Shown here: positions 52,772-60,486 of the stretch, piece after piece
Numbering within the stretch: the first letter of the stretch is position 1
Layout: each line of letters begins with the position of its first letter
Program-made: the position numbers and the translations under genes
Notes under the pieces: model-generated
The model's input: the letters and a program-made list of their open reading frames with translations, nothing else
What the model was told of the DNA's origin: nothing
The model's database searches: none
Assembly (NCBI RefSeq): GCF_022369455.1
Contig: NZ_CP059599.1
Span: 648,409-712,408, forward strand
DNA length: 64,000 bases
Direction of reading: 5' to 3'
From: Campylobacter sp. RM5004
Lineage (GTDB): Bacteria > Campylobacterota > Campylobacteria > Campylobacterales > Campylobacteraceae

Positions 52772-54445
52772 ATGCAAAGTCTATCGCTTAAATATCGCCC
52801 AAAAAATTACGATGATTTGATAGGTCAAAGTGCTGTTAGTAAGAGTTTAAAATATGCACTTGACAATAAAATAATAGCAAATGCTTATCTTTTTTCTGGA
52901 CTTAGAGGTAGTGGAAAGACAAGCTCAGCTAGAATTTTAGCAAAAGCACTAAATTGTGAGCGTGGAATTAGCTCAACTCCTTGTGGTAAGTGTGCTAGCT
53001 GTTTAAGTAATGATGGGATTGATATTTATGAATTAGACGCTGCTAGTAATCGTGGGATTGATAGTATTCAGGATTTAATAGAAAATACAAAATACGCACC
53101 GCTCCATTCAAGATTTAAGATTTTTATAATTGATGAGGTGCATATGCTAACTCGTGAAGCTTTTAATGCACTCTTAAAAACACTTGAAGAACCACCTGCA
53201 CATGTTAAGTTTATTTTAGCAACAACAGATGTTCATAAATTACCACCTACTATTTTAAGTAGGGTTTTACACTTTAGATTTAAAAAAATTCCTATTCAAG
53301 ATATTGTAAGTAGAATGGAATTTATTTTAGCAAACGAACAAATACCTTATGAAAAAGAAGCTTTAATGCTGATTGCAAGAAGTGGCGGTGGCTCTATGAG
53401 AGATAGCCTAACTTTACTAGAGCAAGGTATTATTTATACTCAAAAAAGACTAAGTAAAGATAGTATTGCATTAATGTTAGGCTTGATTGAACCTAGTCTT
53501 ATTAAGCAGTTTTTTGTAGATATTTTAAATGCTAATGATAGTGGGATATTTAAGTTTTTAGAATTAGCTAAATCTTATGAAGCTAGTATTGTTATTGATG
53601 AGATTAGCTCGTATTTAAAGGATTGTTTTGCAAATAATAATCCTAATTTTTCTTTAGTTTTATATGATAGATTTTTTCATATAATTGCAAAAGCTAAGAA
53701 TATGACAAAAATAAGCGATGATGATGAGTTTATTTTATATATTCTTGCGTTTTTATTAAAAGAAGCAGTTGGGCTTAAGAGTATTGATAAAGAAATTAAT
53801 GAGCCTATTGTTAATAAAAATGAGCAAGATTATTTAAATTTCATCACAATGATTGCTAAAAGAGATTATAGATTAGGAGAAATTTTTAAAAATTATGCAT
53901 CTTTTGTTAGTTTTGATGGTAATGAATTTTGTATAAAAATTAATCCAAATAATGAAGAAGACAAGCAATATTTCAAACAATATTATGGCTCGGTTGTAAA
54001 AAATATATTTGCAAGCATATTTAATGATGCAAAATTAGTTTTGATAAGTGATTTGCCAAAAGCTAATGAAGTAAAGGTTGAGCCTTTACAAAAAACACCA
54101 ATAAAACAAGAATACGAAGAAGAAATCAAATATCCTGAATATCAAAGTGATGATTATTTGGATTCAGATTTTGCTTTTGAAGAAGAAGAGAATGTTTATG
54201 AAATACCAGATGAGGTTTTAGAAGACTATGACCCTGAACTTCAAAATATACTTTTTGAATCTTTAGTAAAGATTAAAATAGAAAATAATAATCTAGAATT
54301 ACATGTAATGCCACCATGCAATGAGAAAGAAAAAGGCATTTTAAGAGCAAATATTAAAGATGTTTTAGCTAAATGTAATGCTTATTTTAAGACTAAGAAT
54401 TCAAAAATAATAAATGCAGAATTAGATAAAAAAAAACTTCGTTAG
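52772..54445 (+). CDS. dnaX: DNA polymerase III subunit gamma/tau (0-frame product)
   Basis: 557 residues in the zero frame. Clamp-loader ATPase: GLRGSGKTSSARILAKALNC, the zinc-binding CERG...CGKCASC set, DEVHMLTREAFNALLKTLEEPP and ILSRVLHFRFKK. The zero frame ends soon after nine consecutive A (54428-54436). In the -1 frame a coding-like stretch continues to 54669. The A tract would allow programmed or transcriptional slippage, so a long tau-like and a short gamma-like form may both be made; a simple mutation or sequencing error is the alternative. Confidence 0.92.
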   Translation: MQSLSLKYRPKNYDDLIGQSAVSKSLKYALDNKIIANAYLFSGLRGSGKTSSARILAKALNCERGISSTPCGKCASCLSNDGIDIYELDAASNRGIDSIQDLIENTKYAPLHSRFKIFIIDEVHMLTREAFNALLKTLEEPPAHVKFILATTDVHKLPPTILSRVLHFRFKKIPIQDIVSRMEFILANEQIPYEKEALMLIARSGGGSMRDSLTLLEQGIIYTQKRLSKDSIALMLGLIEPSLIKQFFVDILNANDSGIFKFLELAKSYEASIVIDEISSYLKDCFANNNPNFSLVLYDRFFHIIAKAKNMTKISDDDEFILYILAFLLKEAVGLKSIDKEINEPIVNKNEQDYLNFITMIAKRDYRLGEIFKNYASFVSFDGNEFCIKINPNNEEDKQYFKQYYGSVVKNIFASIFNDAKLVLISDLPKANEVKVEPLQKTPIKQEYEEEIKYPEYQSDDYLDSDFAFEEEENVYEIPDEVLEDYDPELQNILFESLVKIKIENNNLELHVMPPCNEKEKGILRANIKDVLAKCNAYFKTKNSKIINAELDKKKLR

Positions 54446-54669
54446 AAATTAAAGCCGAAGATTTTAATAAAGCTCAAGATTTTAATATAGCTCGTAATTT
54501 GGGTGAAATTGAGCTTGATAAATTTGTAATAGCTAAAGAAATAGAAGAAGAAAATGTGGTTAATTTAGATATTAATCATATTGTTTTAAGCGAAGAAGAA
54601 ATAGATTTAAGAAAAAAATTAGACATAATAACAGAAGCTTTGGGTCCTTTAAGCGATATAAGACCTTGA
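54436..54669 (+). CDS. dnaX: Candidate dnaX -1 frame extension
   Basis: An open frame of 77 codons without a start of its own, beginning in the A9 tract (A AAA AAA in the correct phase) and ending at TGA 54667-54669. It reads ...TSLEIKAEDFNKAQDF, ending LDIITEALGPLSDIRP, with normal composition for this genome. With a -1 shift the DnaX product would be about 632 residues. Confidence 0.6.
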   Translation, partial: TSLEIKAEDFNKAQDFNIARNLGEIELDKFVIAKEIEEENVVNLDINHIVLSEEEIDLRKKLDIITEALGPLSDIRP

Positions 54670-54687
54670 AAAATAATATAATTTTGT

Positions 54688-54693
54688 TATAAT
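54688..54693 (+). promoter_or_regulatory. Promoter -10 box of ssrA
   Basis: TATAAT with preceding TTTTG, 15 nt before the mature tmRNA 5' end. Confidence 0.65.
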
Positions 54694-54708
54694 CTTCGCT
54701 TTACTAAT

Positions 54709-55061
54709 GGGGTTGATTAGGTTTCGACAGGATTAGTAAGGGATTAGCTGCATGCCGTGTTGCTACGTTAAACGCTAAATTAAAATTAAACGCAAACAAA
54801 AAAGAATTAGCTCCTGCTTACGCTTACGCTGCGTAAGTTCAGTTGAGCCCTGCAATGCTTAAAGCTTGTAATAGCATTTAGCGGGTCATCATTCAAGCTA
54901 GTTTAAAGCCTTGGCTAAGCTTTAAATGAAGTAAAAGCCTTAGTTTTTACTAAAGTTGTAAGCTGCACTTGGTAAAAATGAATTTAAGCAGCCTACTAAG
55001 CATGTAGACGCTGGTTTTGAGCTAGTTTTGGACTGGAGTTCAAATCTCCACAACTCCACCA
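54709..55061 (+). ncRNA. ssrA: Transfer-messenger RNA
   Basis: About 353 nt. The 5' end GGGGTTG pairs with CAACTCC before the CCA end, and GGTTTCGACAGGATTAG plus TTCAAATCTCC are the tRNA-like elements. The tag frame reads ANKKELAPAYAYAA then TAA. It rescues stalled ribosomes. Its 3' end is the attachment site for the element that follows. Confidence 0.95.
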
Positions 55062-55207
55062 TTCTTATTTTTTTCATTCTTTTCTATTCTTTACTAAAAA
55101 ATTAATAAAATACTTATAAAATAAGCATTTTAGCTTATATGTTTTTAGTTATTTTTAGATAGTTTTGGATATTTTTTAGACTTTGTTTAACTTCTTTTCT
55201 AATAATT

Positions 55208-55268
55208 TTAGTCCTTAATTTAGTCCTTAATTATTTTTAAGGACTTAAATTGAACTATTAGGGACTAA
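55208..55268 (+). promoter_or_regulatory. Four TTAGTCCTTAA-type sites before the integrase
   Basis: Two direct copies (55208-55218 and 55220-55230) and two inverted copies (AAGGACTTAA near 55237-55247, and TTAGGGACTAA near 55258-55268) lie within 61 bp between ssrA and the integrase. They suit arm-type sites for integrase/excisionase or an operator of the int-mazF operon. The rest of 55062-55291 holds no gene. Confidence 0.55.
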
Positions 55269-55291
55269 AACAATAAAAAAAGGAGCTTATT

Positions 55292-56419
55292 ATGCTAACT
55301 GATAGTGAAATCATAAAATTAAAACCAAATGATAAAGTTTATATGAAAAAGGTCGTTGATAATTTATATATTTGTGTAACACCTAAAGGTAAAAAATCTT
55401 TTGTCTTAATTACATTCATTAATAAAAAAAGAGTTAAAAAGACATTAGGCGAATTTAGCTCAAGTTTTAGAATAAGAAATGCAATAATGCAAATTGATAG
55501 CACACAAGAAAAAATTATTAATGATAAAAATAAAATACCTTTCAAACAAGTATGTTATGATTATATGCAAACTCAAGAAAACCAAATTAGCGATAAGCAA
55601 TTACACACATATTATTCACTATTAGATAGATTTATACTTGATAAAGAATTGAGCGACAAAGACATAAAAGAAGTTAGCAAAGCCGATGTTATAAAACGCT
55701 TTGGAATACTAAAAGATAAAAGCTCAACTGCAAAAAAGCTTTTAAATCTGCTAAAACGCATATATTCTTATGCCTGTATGCTTGATTATACTGACAATCA
55801 TATATTATTCCCTATCAAGCTTGATATGATAGTTCGCTATAAGTCAGTGGAAAATTACCCAACGATAACTAAAAGCGATGATTTAGAATATCTATTCACA
55901 CTAATTCAAAAAGCAAGACCTATTACAAAATACGCATTGATTTTTAACGCACTTACAGCATTACGCCCTGGTAATGTTAGACTGCTTAAGTGGGAATATA
56001 TAAATGATGATGTCTTGGAAATACCTGCCGAACAAATGAAAAGAAAAAAGCCGTTTTATCTACCACTTAGCACCCAAGCAAAAAGAGTGCTAGAAATTAT
56101 GAAAACTATGAAAAACAGCGATTATGTATTTTACAGCGAAAAAAAGCAAAATCAAGGTATAAGCGATAATACTATGCGTTCTTTTTTACGTAAAAACGGA
56201 GTGGCAAACGATGAATTTACCCCACACGGATTTCGTGCAATGTTTAGCACGATAGCTAACGATAATAATTATTCAAGCGAAATTATAGAGCTTTGCCTAG
56301 CTCACACGGTAGGAGGAGTAAAAGGCGTGTATGATAGAAGTCACAAGCTAGAAGCTAAAAGGGAACTTATGCAATGGTGGGGCGATTATTTAGAGAAGTT
56401 TATTAAGGATTTTCTATGA
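55292..56419 (+). CDS. Tyrosine integrase (P4-like)
   Basis: 375 residues: N-terminal arm-binding DUF4102-like domain (KVYMKKVVDNLYICVTPKGKKSFV), then the catalytic part with TALRPGNVRLLKWEYI, TPHGFRAMFST, and CLAHTVGGVKGVYDRS containing the nucleophile Tyr. It is expected to act at the tmRNA 3' end. The stop overlaps the mazF start (ATGA). Confidence 0.92.
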   Translation: MLTDSEIIKLKPNDKVYMKKVVDNLYICVTPKGKKSFVLITFINKKRVKKTLGEFSSSFRIRNAIMQIDSTQEKIINDKNKIPFKQVCYDYMQTQENQISDKQLHTYYSLLDRFILDKELSDKDIKEVSKADVIKRFGILKDKSSTAKKLLNLLKRIYSYACMLDYTDNHILFPIKLDMIVRYKSVENYPTITKSDDLEYLFTLIQKARPITKYALIFNALTALRPGNVRLLKWEYINDDVLEIPAEQMKRKKPFYLPLSTQAKRVLEIMKTMKNSDYVFYSEKKQNQGISDNTMRSFLRKNGVANDEFTPHGFRAMFSTIANDNNYSSEIIELCLAHTVGGVKGVYDRSHKLEAKRELMQWWGDYLEKFIKDFL

Positions 56420-56805
56420 ATTACAATGAATGGAATGAAGTAAAAAAGAGTACAAATAGTAGTAAAGAAAAAGCTGTTAAAACAGGTAAGGTATATTGGG
56501 TGCGATTAGGTTTAAATATTGGCTCTGAAGTTTACGGTAAGGGTAAAAACTATGTAAGACCTGTGCTTGTGTTAAAATTAATTTATAAAAACTCGTTTAT
56601 AGGAGTGCCATTAAGCACTAAGACAAAAGACAATAGCTTTCCATACTTTTATAGCTTTTATACTAAAAATAATGATATTAGAACGGCTTTGTTATCTCAA
56701 ATAAAATTATTCGATACAAAAAGAGTAGAAAATATAGCAAATATTAATATAAGTAAAAGTGATTTTGAAAATATTAGAGATAAGATAAAGGCTAATTTAA
56801 TTTAG
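56416..56805 (+). CDS. PemK/MazF-family toxin
   Basis: 129 residues: GKVYWVRLGLNIGSEVYGKGKNYVRPVLVLK and IGVPLSTK, with LLSQIKLFDTKRVE, follow the MazF plan (ribosome-independent mRNA endonuclease). It is coupled to the integrase (ATGA). No antitoxin gene is recognisable on either side, which is odd for a MazF; the first 20 residues are also longer than usual. Confidence 0.8.
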   Translation: MNYNEWNEVKKSTNSSKEKAVKTGKVYWVRLGLNIGSEVYGKGKNYVRPVLVLKLIYKNSFIGVPLSTKTKDNSFPYFYSFYTKNNDIRTALLSQIKLFDTKRVENIANINISKSDFENIRDKIKANLI

Positions 56806-56815
56806 CCTTTTTTTT
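56788..56815 (+). terminator. Terminator of the int-mazF operon
   Basis: A perfect stem AAGGCTAA/TTAGCCTT with a 6-nt loop and a run of eight T. It overlaps the mazF stop codon. Confidence 0.85.
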
Positions 56816-56819
56816 AATT

Positions 56820-56868
56820 CCCCTAGCTCTAAGGCTAGGCATCCGAGCCGTTATCTTGCGATAAGGGG
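56820..56868. other. Compact GC-rich structured element
   Basis: Outer arms CCCC (56820-56823) and GGGG (56865-56868) enclose CCTAGC/GCTAGG (56822-56827 with 56834-56839, partly exclusive with the outer arms), GGC/GCC (56838-56840 with 56847-56849) and TTATC/GATAA (56851-56855 with 56860-56864). It lies just after the terminator and may be an RNA or a protein-binding site. The rest of 56869-56951 shows nothing. Confidence 0.5.
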
Positions 56869-56951
56869 ACAAAACTTGCTATTAAAAGCAATTAAGAACA
56901 TTCTAATTAAAAAATATTAATTAAAGCTTATATTTCACAAGTGATTATTTC

Positions 56952-57122
56952 TTATGCGATTTTATTTAAATATTCTTGTAAATTTTCTTCGCTAACTCTC
57001 CAAGTGCCGCCAAATGTGAGTGACTTTGCATTTAATAATCCTAATTGTAAATGTTTATATACTGTTTTGTAGTGCTGTCCTGTAATTTTTGCCACTTCTT
57101 TTAATGTGTATGTTTTTTTCAT
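56952..57122 (-). CDS. Small HTH protein (excisionase-like)
   Basis: 56 residues: MKKTYTLKEVAKITGQHYKT... then YKHLQLGLLNAKS and GTWRVSEENLQEYL, the MerR/Xis-type DNA-binding plan. It is the last gene of the leftward operon and faces the integrase, so an excision or regulatory role is probable. Confidence 0.75.
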   Translation of the reverse strand: MKKTYTLKEVAKITGQHYKTVYKHLQLGLLNAKSLTFGGTWRVSEENLQEYLNKIA

Positions 57123-57123
57123 T

Positions 57124-57510
57124 TTAACCCCTATTCATATACTCTAAAACTTCAAGCAAGATTTTATCTTTTGCTAAATAAACCACTTGTTTTCTTAAGC
57201 TTTCTAACTTTGTAATTAGCTCTTCTTCTATCAATTCTCCATTAAGAATTTTTTTAGCAAAGCTAGAATCAAACACATAAACGCAATCAACAAGTAAAGC
57301 CGTATAATAAAAGCTTTCATATTTTTCTTGATTGTCCTGTTCGCTTTCGCCTTGCTTTTTGCCTTTTCTAGCGTGATATTTCTCGGCATTGATTAGACAC
57401 CAAGAACGCATTTCTATCACTGAATATCTATCCCATAAATCATAAATCGTAGCGTCCTTACCGTTGCCATAGTGCTGGCTTTTTGGATTGAACAATGGAT
57501 GTAATTTCAT
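57124..57510 (-). CDS. Phage-type protein, DUF3310-like
   Basis: 128 residues. SQHYGNGKDATIYDLW and NAEKYHARKGKK recall DUF3310 proteins (HY..G and KY..R.G.K pattern), common in phages and without a firm function. It overlaps the upstream gene (ATGA-type) and is followed by the HTH gene after 1 nt. Confidence 0.55.
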   Translation of the reverse strand: MKLHPLFNPKSQHYGNGKDATIYDLWDRYSVIEMRSWCLINAEKYHARKGKKQGESEQDNQEKYESFYYTALLVDCVYVFDSSFAKKILNGELIEEELITKLESLRKQVVYLAKDKILLEVLEYMNRG

Positions 57511-57896
57511 TCTTCATCTCCCCAAACGAAAGTAATATAATCTTGCTCTTTGTTATATTCATCAATGATTTTCTCTATATGTTTTGCTATATCTTTTGGT
57601 GTAAATTGATTTTCTAGCTGAATGTCTTTTTTAATGTTAATAACTTCGTTATAACTTGTAAATTTTGTTTCAATTGTTGCATAATTCAAATCAACATAAA
57701 AAGAAAAGTAATTTATGTAATTAGTTTCTAATTTTTTTCTTATGTCTTCATTTTGCATATGAAAACAAATACTATCACCAACTAATAAAGTAACACCTAT
57801 TAAACAACTATGCTTATAAAAGTTATTAATTTTGAATCTTAAGTCTATTATTTCTTCTAAATCTTTTTTATTAATTAGCTTTACTATTTCTCTCAT
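57507..57896 (-). CDS. Unknown element protein
   Basis: 129 residues, soluble, no recognised motif. Ribosome site AAGGG before the start; ATGA overlap with the small gene upstream. Part of the leftward recombination operon. Confidence 0.6.
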   Translation of the reverse strand: MREIVKLINKKDLEEIIDLRFKINNFYKHSCLIGVTLLVGDSICFHMQNEDIRKKLETNYINYFSFYVDLNYATIETKFTSYNEVINIKKDIQLENQFTPKDIAKHIEKIIDEYNKEQDYITFVWGDEE

Positions 57897-58072
57897 CTTA
57901 AACCCTTTAAAATTTTTAATTCATTATTTCTTAGTTTGTTTAGGCTACTAGTTGTGTAACTAGTGCCTAAGTTTTCGTTATATCTTGCTAAACCAAAACG
58001 CTTTATAAAAAGCTCTCTAATGCTTATTTCTAAGCAAAAGATAATAAGCTCCTTAATGTTAGAATGGCACAT
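57893..58072 (-). CDS. Small unknown protein (59 aa)
   Basis: From the ATG at 58072, with GGAG 9 nt upstream, giving 59 residues (MCHSNIKELIIFCLEISIRE at the start, LKGLR at the end). It overlaps the last 14 nt of ssb. A longer frame beginning at 58210 lies in ssb coding sequence and is unlikely. A start further in cannot be excluded. Confidence 0.5.
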   Translation of the reverse strand: MCHSNIKELIIFCLEISIRELFIKRFGLARYNENLGTSYTTSSLNKLRNNELKILKGLR

Positions 58073-58559
58073 AAGGATCATCTCCGTAGCTTTGATTTTG
58101 CTGATAATTATTGCTTTGATAATTTTGCTGTGGCTGTTGATAGTTATTTTGTCCTTGCTGATAGTTATTATTTTGTCTTGGCTGTTGTTGGTAGTTGTTC
58201 TGATAACCACCTTGATTGCTATTTTGATTATCTTGCTTATTATCTAGCATTTCCATACTTTCTACGATAAGAACAATTCTACTTCTATTTTGTCCGTTAT
58301 TATCCACCCAGCTTTCTTGCTTTAAAAAGCCTTCTACGGCTAGTTTTGAACCTTTTCTTAGATATTGACTGACAACTTCTGCATAGCGATTGAAAAACGC
58401 CACATCTAAAAAGAGCGTTTCTTCTATACGCTCTCCGTTTTGTGCTTGTCTAAATCTACTAACTGCTATTGCGTTATTGACTACTGCTGTGCCACTTTGC
58501 CCTAAAGTTTTTAATTCTACATCACGCACTAAGCGTCCTATTATTATGCATTTGTTCAC
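58059..58559 (-). CDS. ssb: Single-stranded DNA-binding protein
   Basis: 166 residues: OB-fold (MNKCIIIGRLVRDVELKTL, ISVSRF-like AVSRFRQAQNGE, LDVAFFNRYAEVVSQYL) to about residue 105, then a Gln/Asn/Tyr-rich linker, and the tip GDDPYVPF that binds partner proteins. This copy belongs to the element, next to its exonuclease and annealase genes; the host will have its own. Confidence 0.95.
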   Translation of the reverse strand: MNKCIIIGRLVRDVELKTLGQSGTAVVNNAIAVSRFRQAQNGERIEETLFLDVAFFNRYAEVVSQYLRKGSKLAVEGFLKQESWVDNNGQNRSRIVLIVESMEMLDNKQDNQNSNQGGYQNNYQQQPRQNNNYQQGQNNYQQPQQNYQSNNYQQNQSYGDDPYVPF

Positions 58560-59401
58560 GCTATCTCCTTAATTCTTATTGTTCTTGTTTCACTAATCTT
58601 TTTATCGCTTTCTAAAATCTCATATCCGTTACGCTCAACTATCGCTTTATAATCAATAGTTTCTCTTGTGCCTATGCTATAAGTTAGCTTTGCTGTAGGT
58701 GTTTCGTAAATCGTGCTATCATCAAACTGATAAAAATAGCTTTTAAGTTCTTTTTCACGCTCCCCTAATGCTTTTAATTGCTTTTGCACTTCGCATAATT
58801 CATCTGTTTTTATTAGTGCTTGATAATCAATATTTTTGTATCTATAAGTGCTTTCAAACTCTAGCCATTTGCTTTTAATTTCATCTTGCATAGTTGGAAT
58901 AGGCTTTATGTCTATAAGTTCAATATCTAATGTGCCATCATACTTTGGATATGCGATAGCTAAAAGTGCTTTTTTAGCTCCACTTACCATCATTTGATGC
59001 TGTATTTGATACATATATCTTAATGGAACTTCGTGTGACTTTCTATAAGCGATTAGCCCTAGTTCGCTTACCTTAATTTCTAATATCTCGCCGTTATCGT
59101 AACCATCAAGACTAGCGATAAAGCGACCGTCTTGCTCACATTCACACACGATAGGCTTAAAATTACGCTCCAAGCTAACATTTATAAAATCTCTAACTTT
59201 TGGCTCATATTCTACGCCAAGTTCAACTGCAGGTATCCACGAAATATCAGGGCGTTTACCACCACCATATCTATAATATGCTTCTTGATAGGCCTTGTGA
59301 TAGCCCACGCCAAAAAGGCAAGGCGTAACACTCGCACTAAACTTATCTTTGCGATAATCTAACCACTCTTGTGTGTTCTGTTCCAAGTGAATTACTTTCA
59401 T
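58556..59401 (-). CDS. YqaJ-family recombination exonuclease
   Basis: 281 residues with the lambda-exonuclease-like fold: EWLDYRKDKFSASVTP at the N-terminus, DGYDNGEILEIKVSE (the D...ExK active site) and YMYQIQHQMMVSGAKKALLAI. It resects double-strand ends for the annealase. ATGA overlap with ssb. Confidence 0.88.
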   Translation of the reverse strand: MKVIHLEQNTQEWLDYRKDKFSASVTPCLFGVGYHKAYQEAYYRYGGGKRPDISWIPAVELGVEYEPKVRDFINVSLERNFKPIVCECEQDGRFIASLDGYDNGEILEIKVSELGLIAYRKSHEVPLRYMYQIQHQMMVSGAKKALLAIAYPKYDGTLDIELIDIKPIPTMQDEIKSKWLEFESTYRYKNIDYQALIKTDELCEVQKQLKALGEREKELKSYFYQFDDSTIYETPTAKLTYSIGTRETIDYKAIVERNGYEILESDKKISETRTIRIKEIA

Positions 59402-59402
59402 A

Positions 59403-59951
59403 TTAACTCCTTAAATTATCTAGTATTTTTTGTAATTGTTCGGTTTTTGCATTTTCTAAGCTTTTAAGTTTTTCGCACTTTAGTATTTGCTCTATTGCTA
59501 CATTTTTTATTTTTGCTAGGTTTTTGATTTCATCAACTAAAGAACCTGAGACAATCATTCCAGCTAAACTATCAGGGTCGTCTGCACTATCATCAAGACA
59601 TAGAAGTGATGAAACTGCTCTTTTTTTAGCATATGTTGAAGCTGTTCCCCAAATTTGCTCTTTACTCATTCCTTTATGGTTGTAATCAATTTCAGTGATA
59701 GCGTTTGTGGTGATTTCTTTATCTGCAATTCTAAAATGTGCTGTTGCTTCTAATAAAATAACTCCTTGTATTTCACATATAACACGCTCTGTAAAGATTA
59801 CAATTGCTCCTAAATCTTTGCAGGTTTTTTTATAGTTTTCTAAAATAGTTTCTAGTGTTCTATATTCATATTTTGCAAAATGATTTTTAGCATCTTTTTT
59901 TACCTTGATTTCTTGCTGCACTATACTTAGTGCTTTTACAATATCAGTCAT
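59403..59951 (-). CDS. ERF-family single-strand annealing protein
   Basis: 182 residues. KDAKNHFAKYEYRTLETILENYK and WGTASTYAKKRAVSSLLCLDDSADD match ERF recombinases, which anneal complementary strands. The pairing with YqaJ and SSB forms a full phage recombination set. Confidence 0.88.
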   Translation of the reverse strand: MTDIVKALSIVQQEIKVKKDAKNHFAKYEYRTLETILENYKKTCKDLGAIVIFTERVICEIQGVILLEATAHFRIADKEITTNAITEIDYNHKGMSKEQIWGTASTYAKKRAVSSLLCLDDSADDPDSLAGMIVSGSLVDEIKNLAKIKNVAIEQILKCEKLKSLENAKTEQLQKILDNLRS

Positions 59952-60168
59952 CTAAATCTCCACAATCAATTCTGTATTTTCTAGTTCTAATAATTGAATT
60001 ATCAACAACATGGTGAGTTGAGCTAGAAAACTCAACCCCTTCTTTATTTTTGTAATATCTACAATCATCACGGCTTTTATCTTTAAAGCCACAGCAAAAA
60101 TTAACAAGATTAAATCTTGCTACATCTGACGCAAAACAATCTTTTATACCAATTTCTAAATTACGCAT
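59944..60168 (-). CDS. Small Cys-containing protein (74 aa)
   Basis: 74 residues with CCGFKDKSRDDCRYYKNK and further Cys at both ends, which could bind a metal. Overlaps erf by 8 nt. Not recognised. Confidence 0.55.
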   Translation of the reverse strand: MRNLEIGIKDCFASDVARFNLVNFCCGFKDKSRDDCRYYKNKEGVEFSSSTHHVVDNSIIRTRKYRIDCGDLDD

Positions 60169-60193
60169 TTTTGTATCCTTTAAATATAATTAA

Positions 60194-60340
60194 TTATTCT
60201 TTTACTCTATCGCAAACAAAACCCATATTATTATCTCTAATATAGCCTTGATTATCCATAAAATACAATAAACTAGAATAATCTGCCTTTTGTCCCTGAA
60301 TGACATATTTGTATTCAAAATTGCCTAAAAAGTCATACAT
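60194..60340 (-). CDS. Small protein (48 aa), first gene of the leftward operon
   Basis: 48 residues, MYDFLGNFEYKYVIQGQKAD... with AAGGAG 5 nt before the ATG, so translation is well supported. Not recognised. It directly follows the operator region, so it is the first gene repressed by the CI-like protein. Confidence 0.6.
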   Translation of the reverse strand: MYDFLGNFEYKYVIQGQKADYSSLLYFMDNQGYIRDNNMGFVCDRVKE

Positions 60341-60365
60341 ATATACTCCTTGTAAAAATTAAAAA

Positions 60366-60468
60366 TATACTAAAAGTATAAATAATTATACTTAAAATTA
60401 GCTTAATTATTTATACAAAAAGTATATTTATTGACAAATACAAATATTTAAGTTATACTTTAGGTATA
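60366..60468. promoter_or_regulatory. Divergent promoter-operator of the repressor
   Basis: Three palindromes with half-site TATAC/GTATA: TATACTAAAAGTATA (60366-60380), TATACAAAAAGTATA (60412-60426) and TATACTTTAGGTATA (60454-60468), plus a half site near 60387. The third overlaps the -10 of a consensus promoter TTGACA (60431-60436), N17, TATACT (60454-60459) for the repressor. The first lies on the side of the leftward operon. This is the OL/OR-like layout of a lysogeny switch. Confidence 0.8.
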
Positions 60469-60486
60469 TTTTTAAAAGGAAAGAAT

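Noticed and set aside
55261..55271. GGGACTAAAAC equals the end of the C. jejuni CRISPR repeat
   Set aside because: Only 11 bases, a single copy, no spacer array or cas gene; it belongs to the set of TTAGTCC-type sites.
57893..58210. Longer 105-codon reading of the small gene after ssb
   Set aside because: The first 46 codons lie in ssb coding sequence in another frame and repeat its Gln/Asn linker as Thr/Ile/Lys; the ATG at 58072 is more credible.
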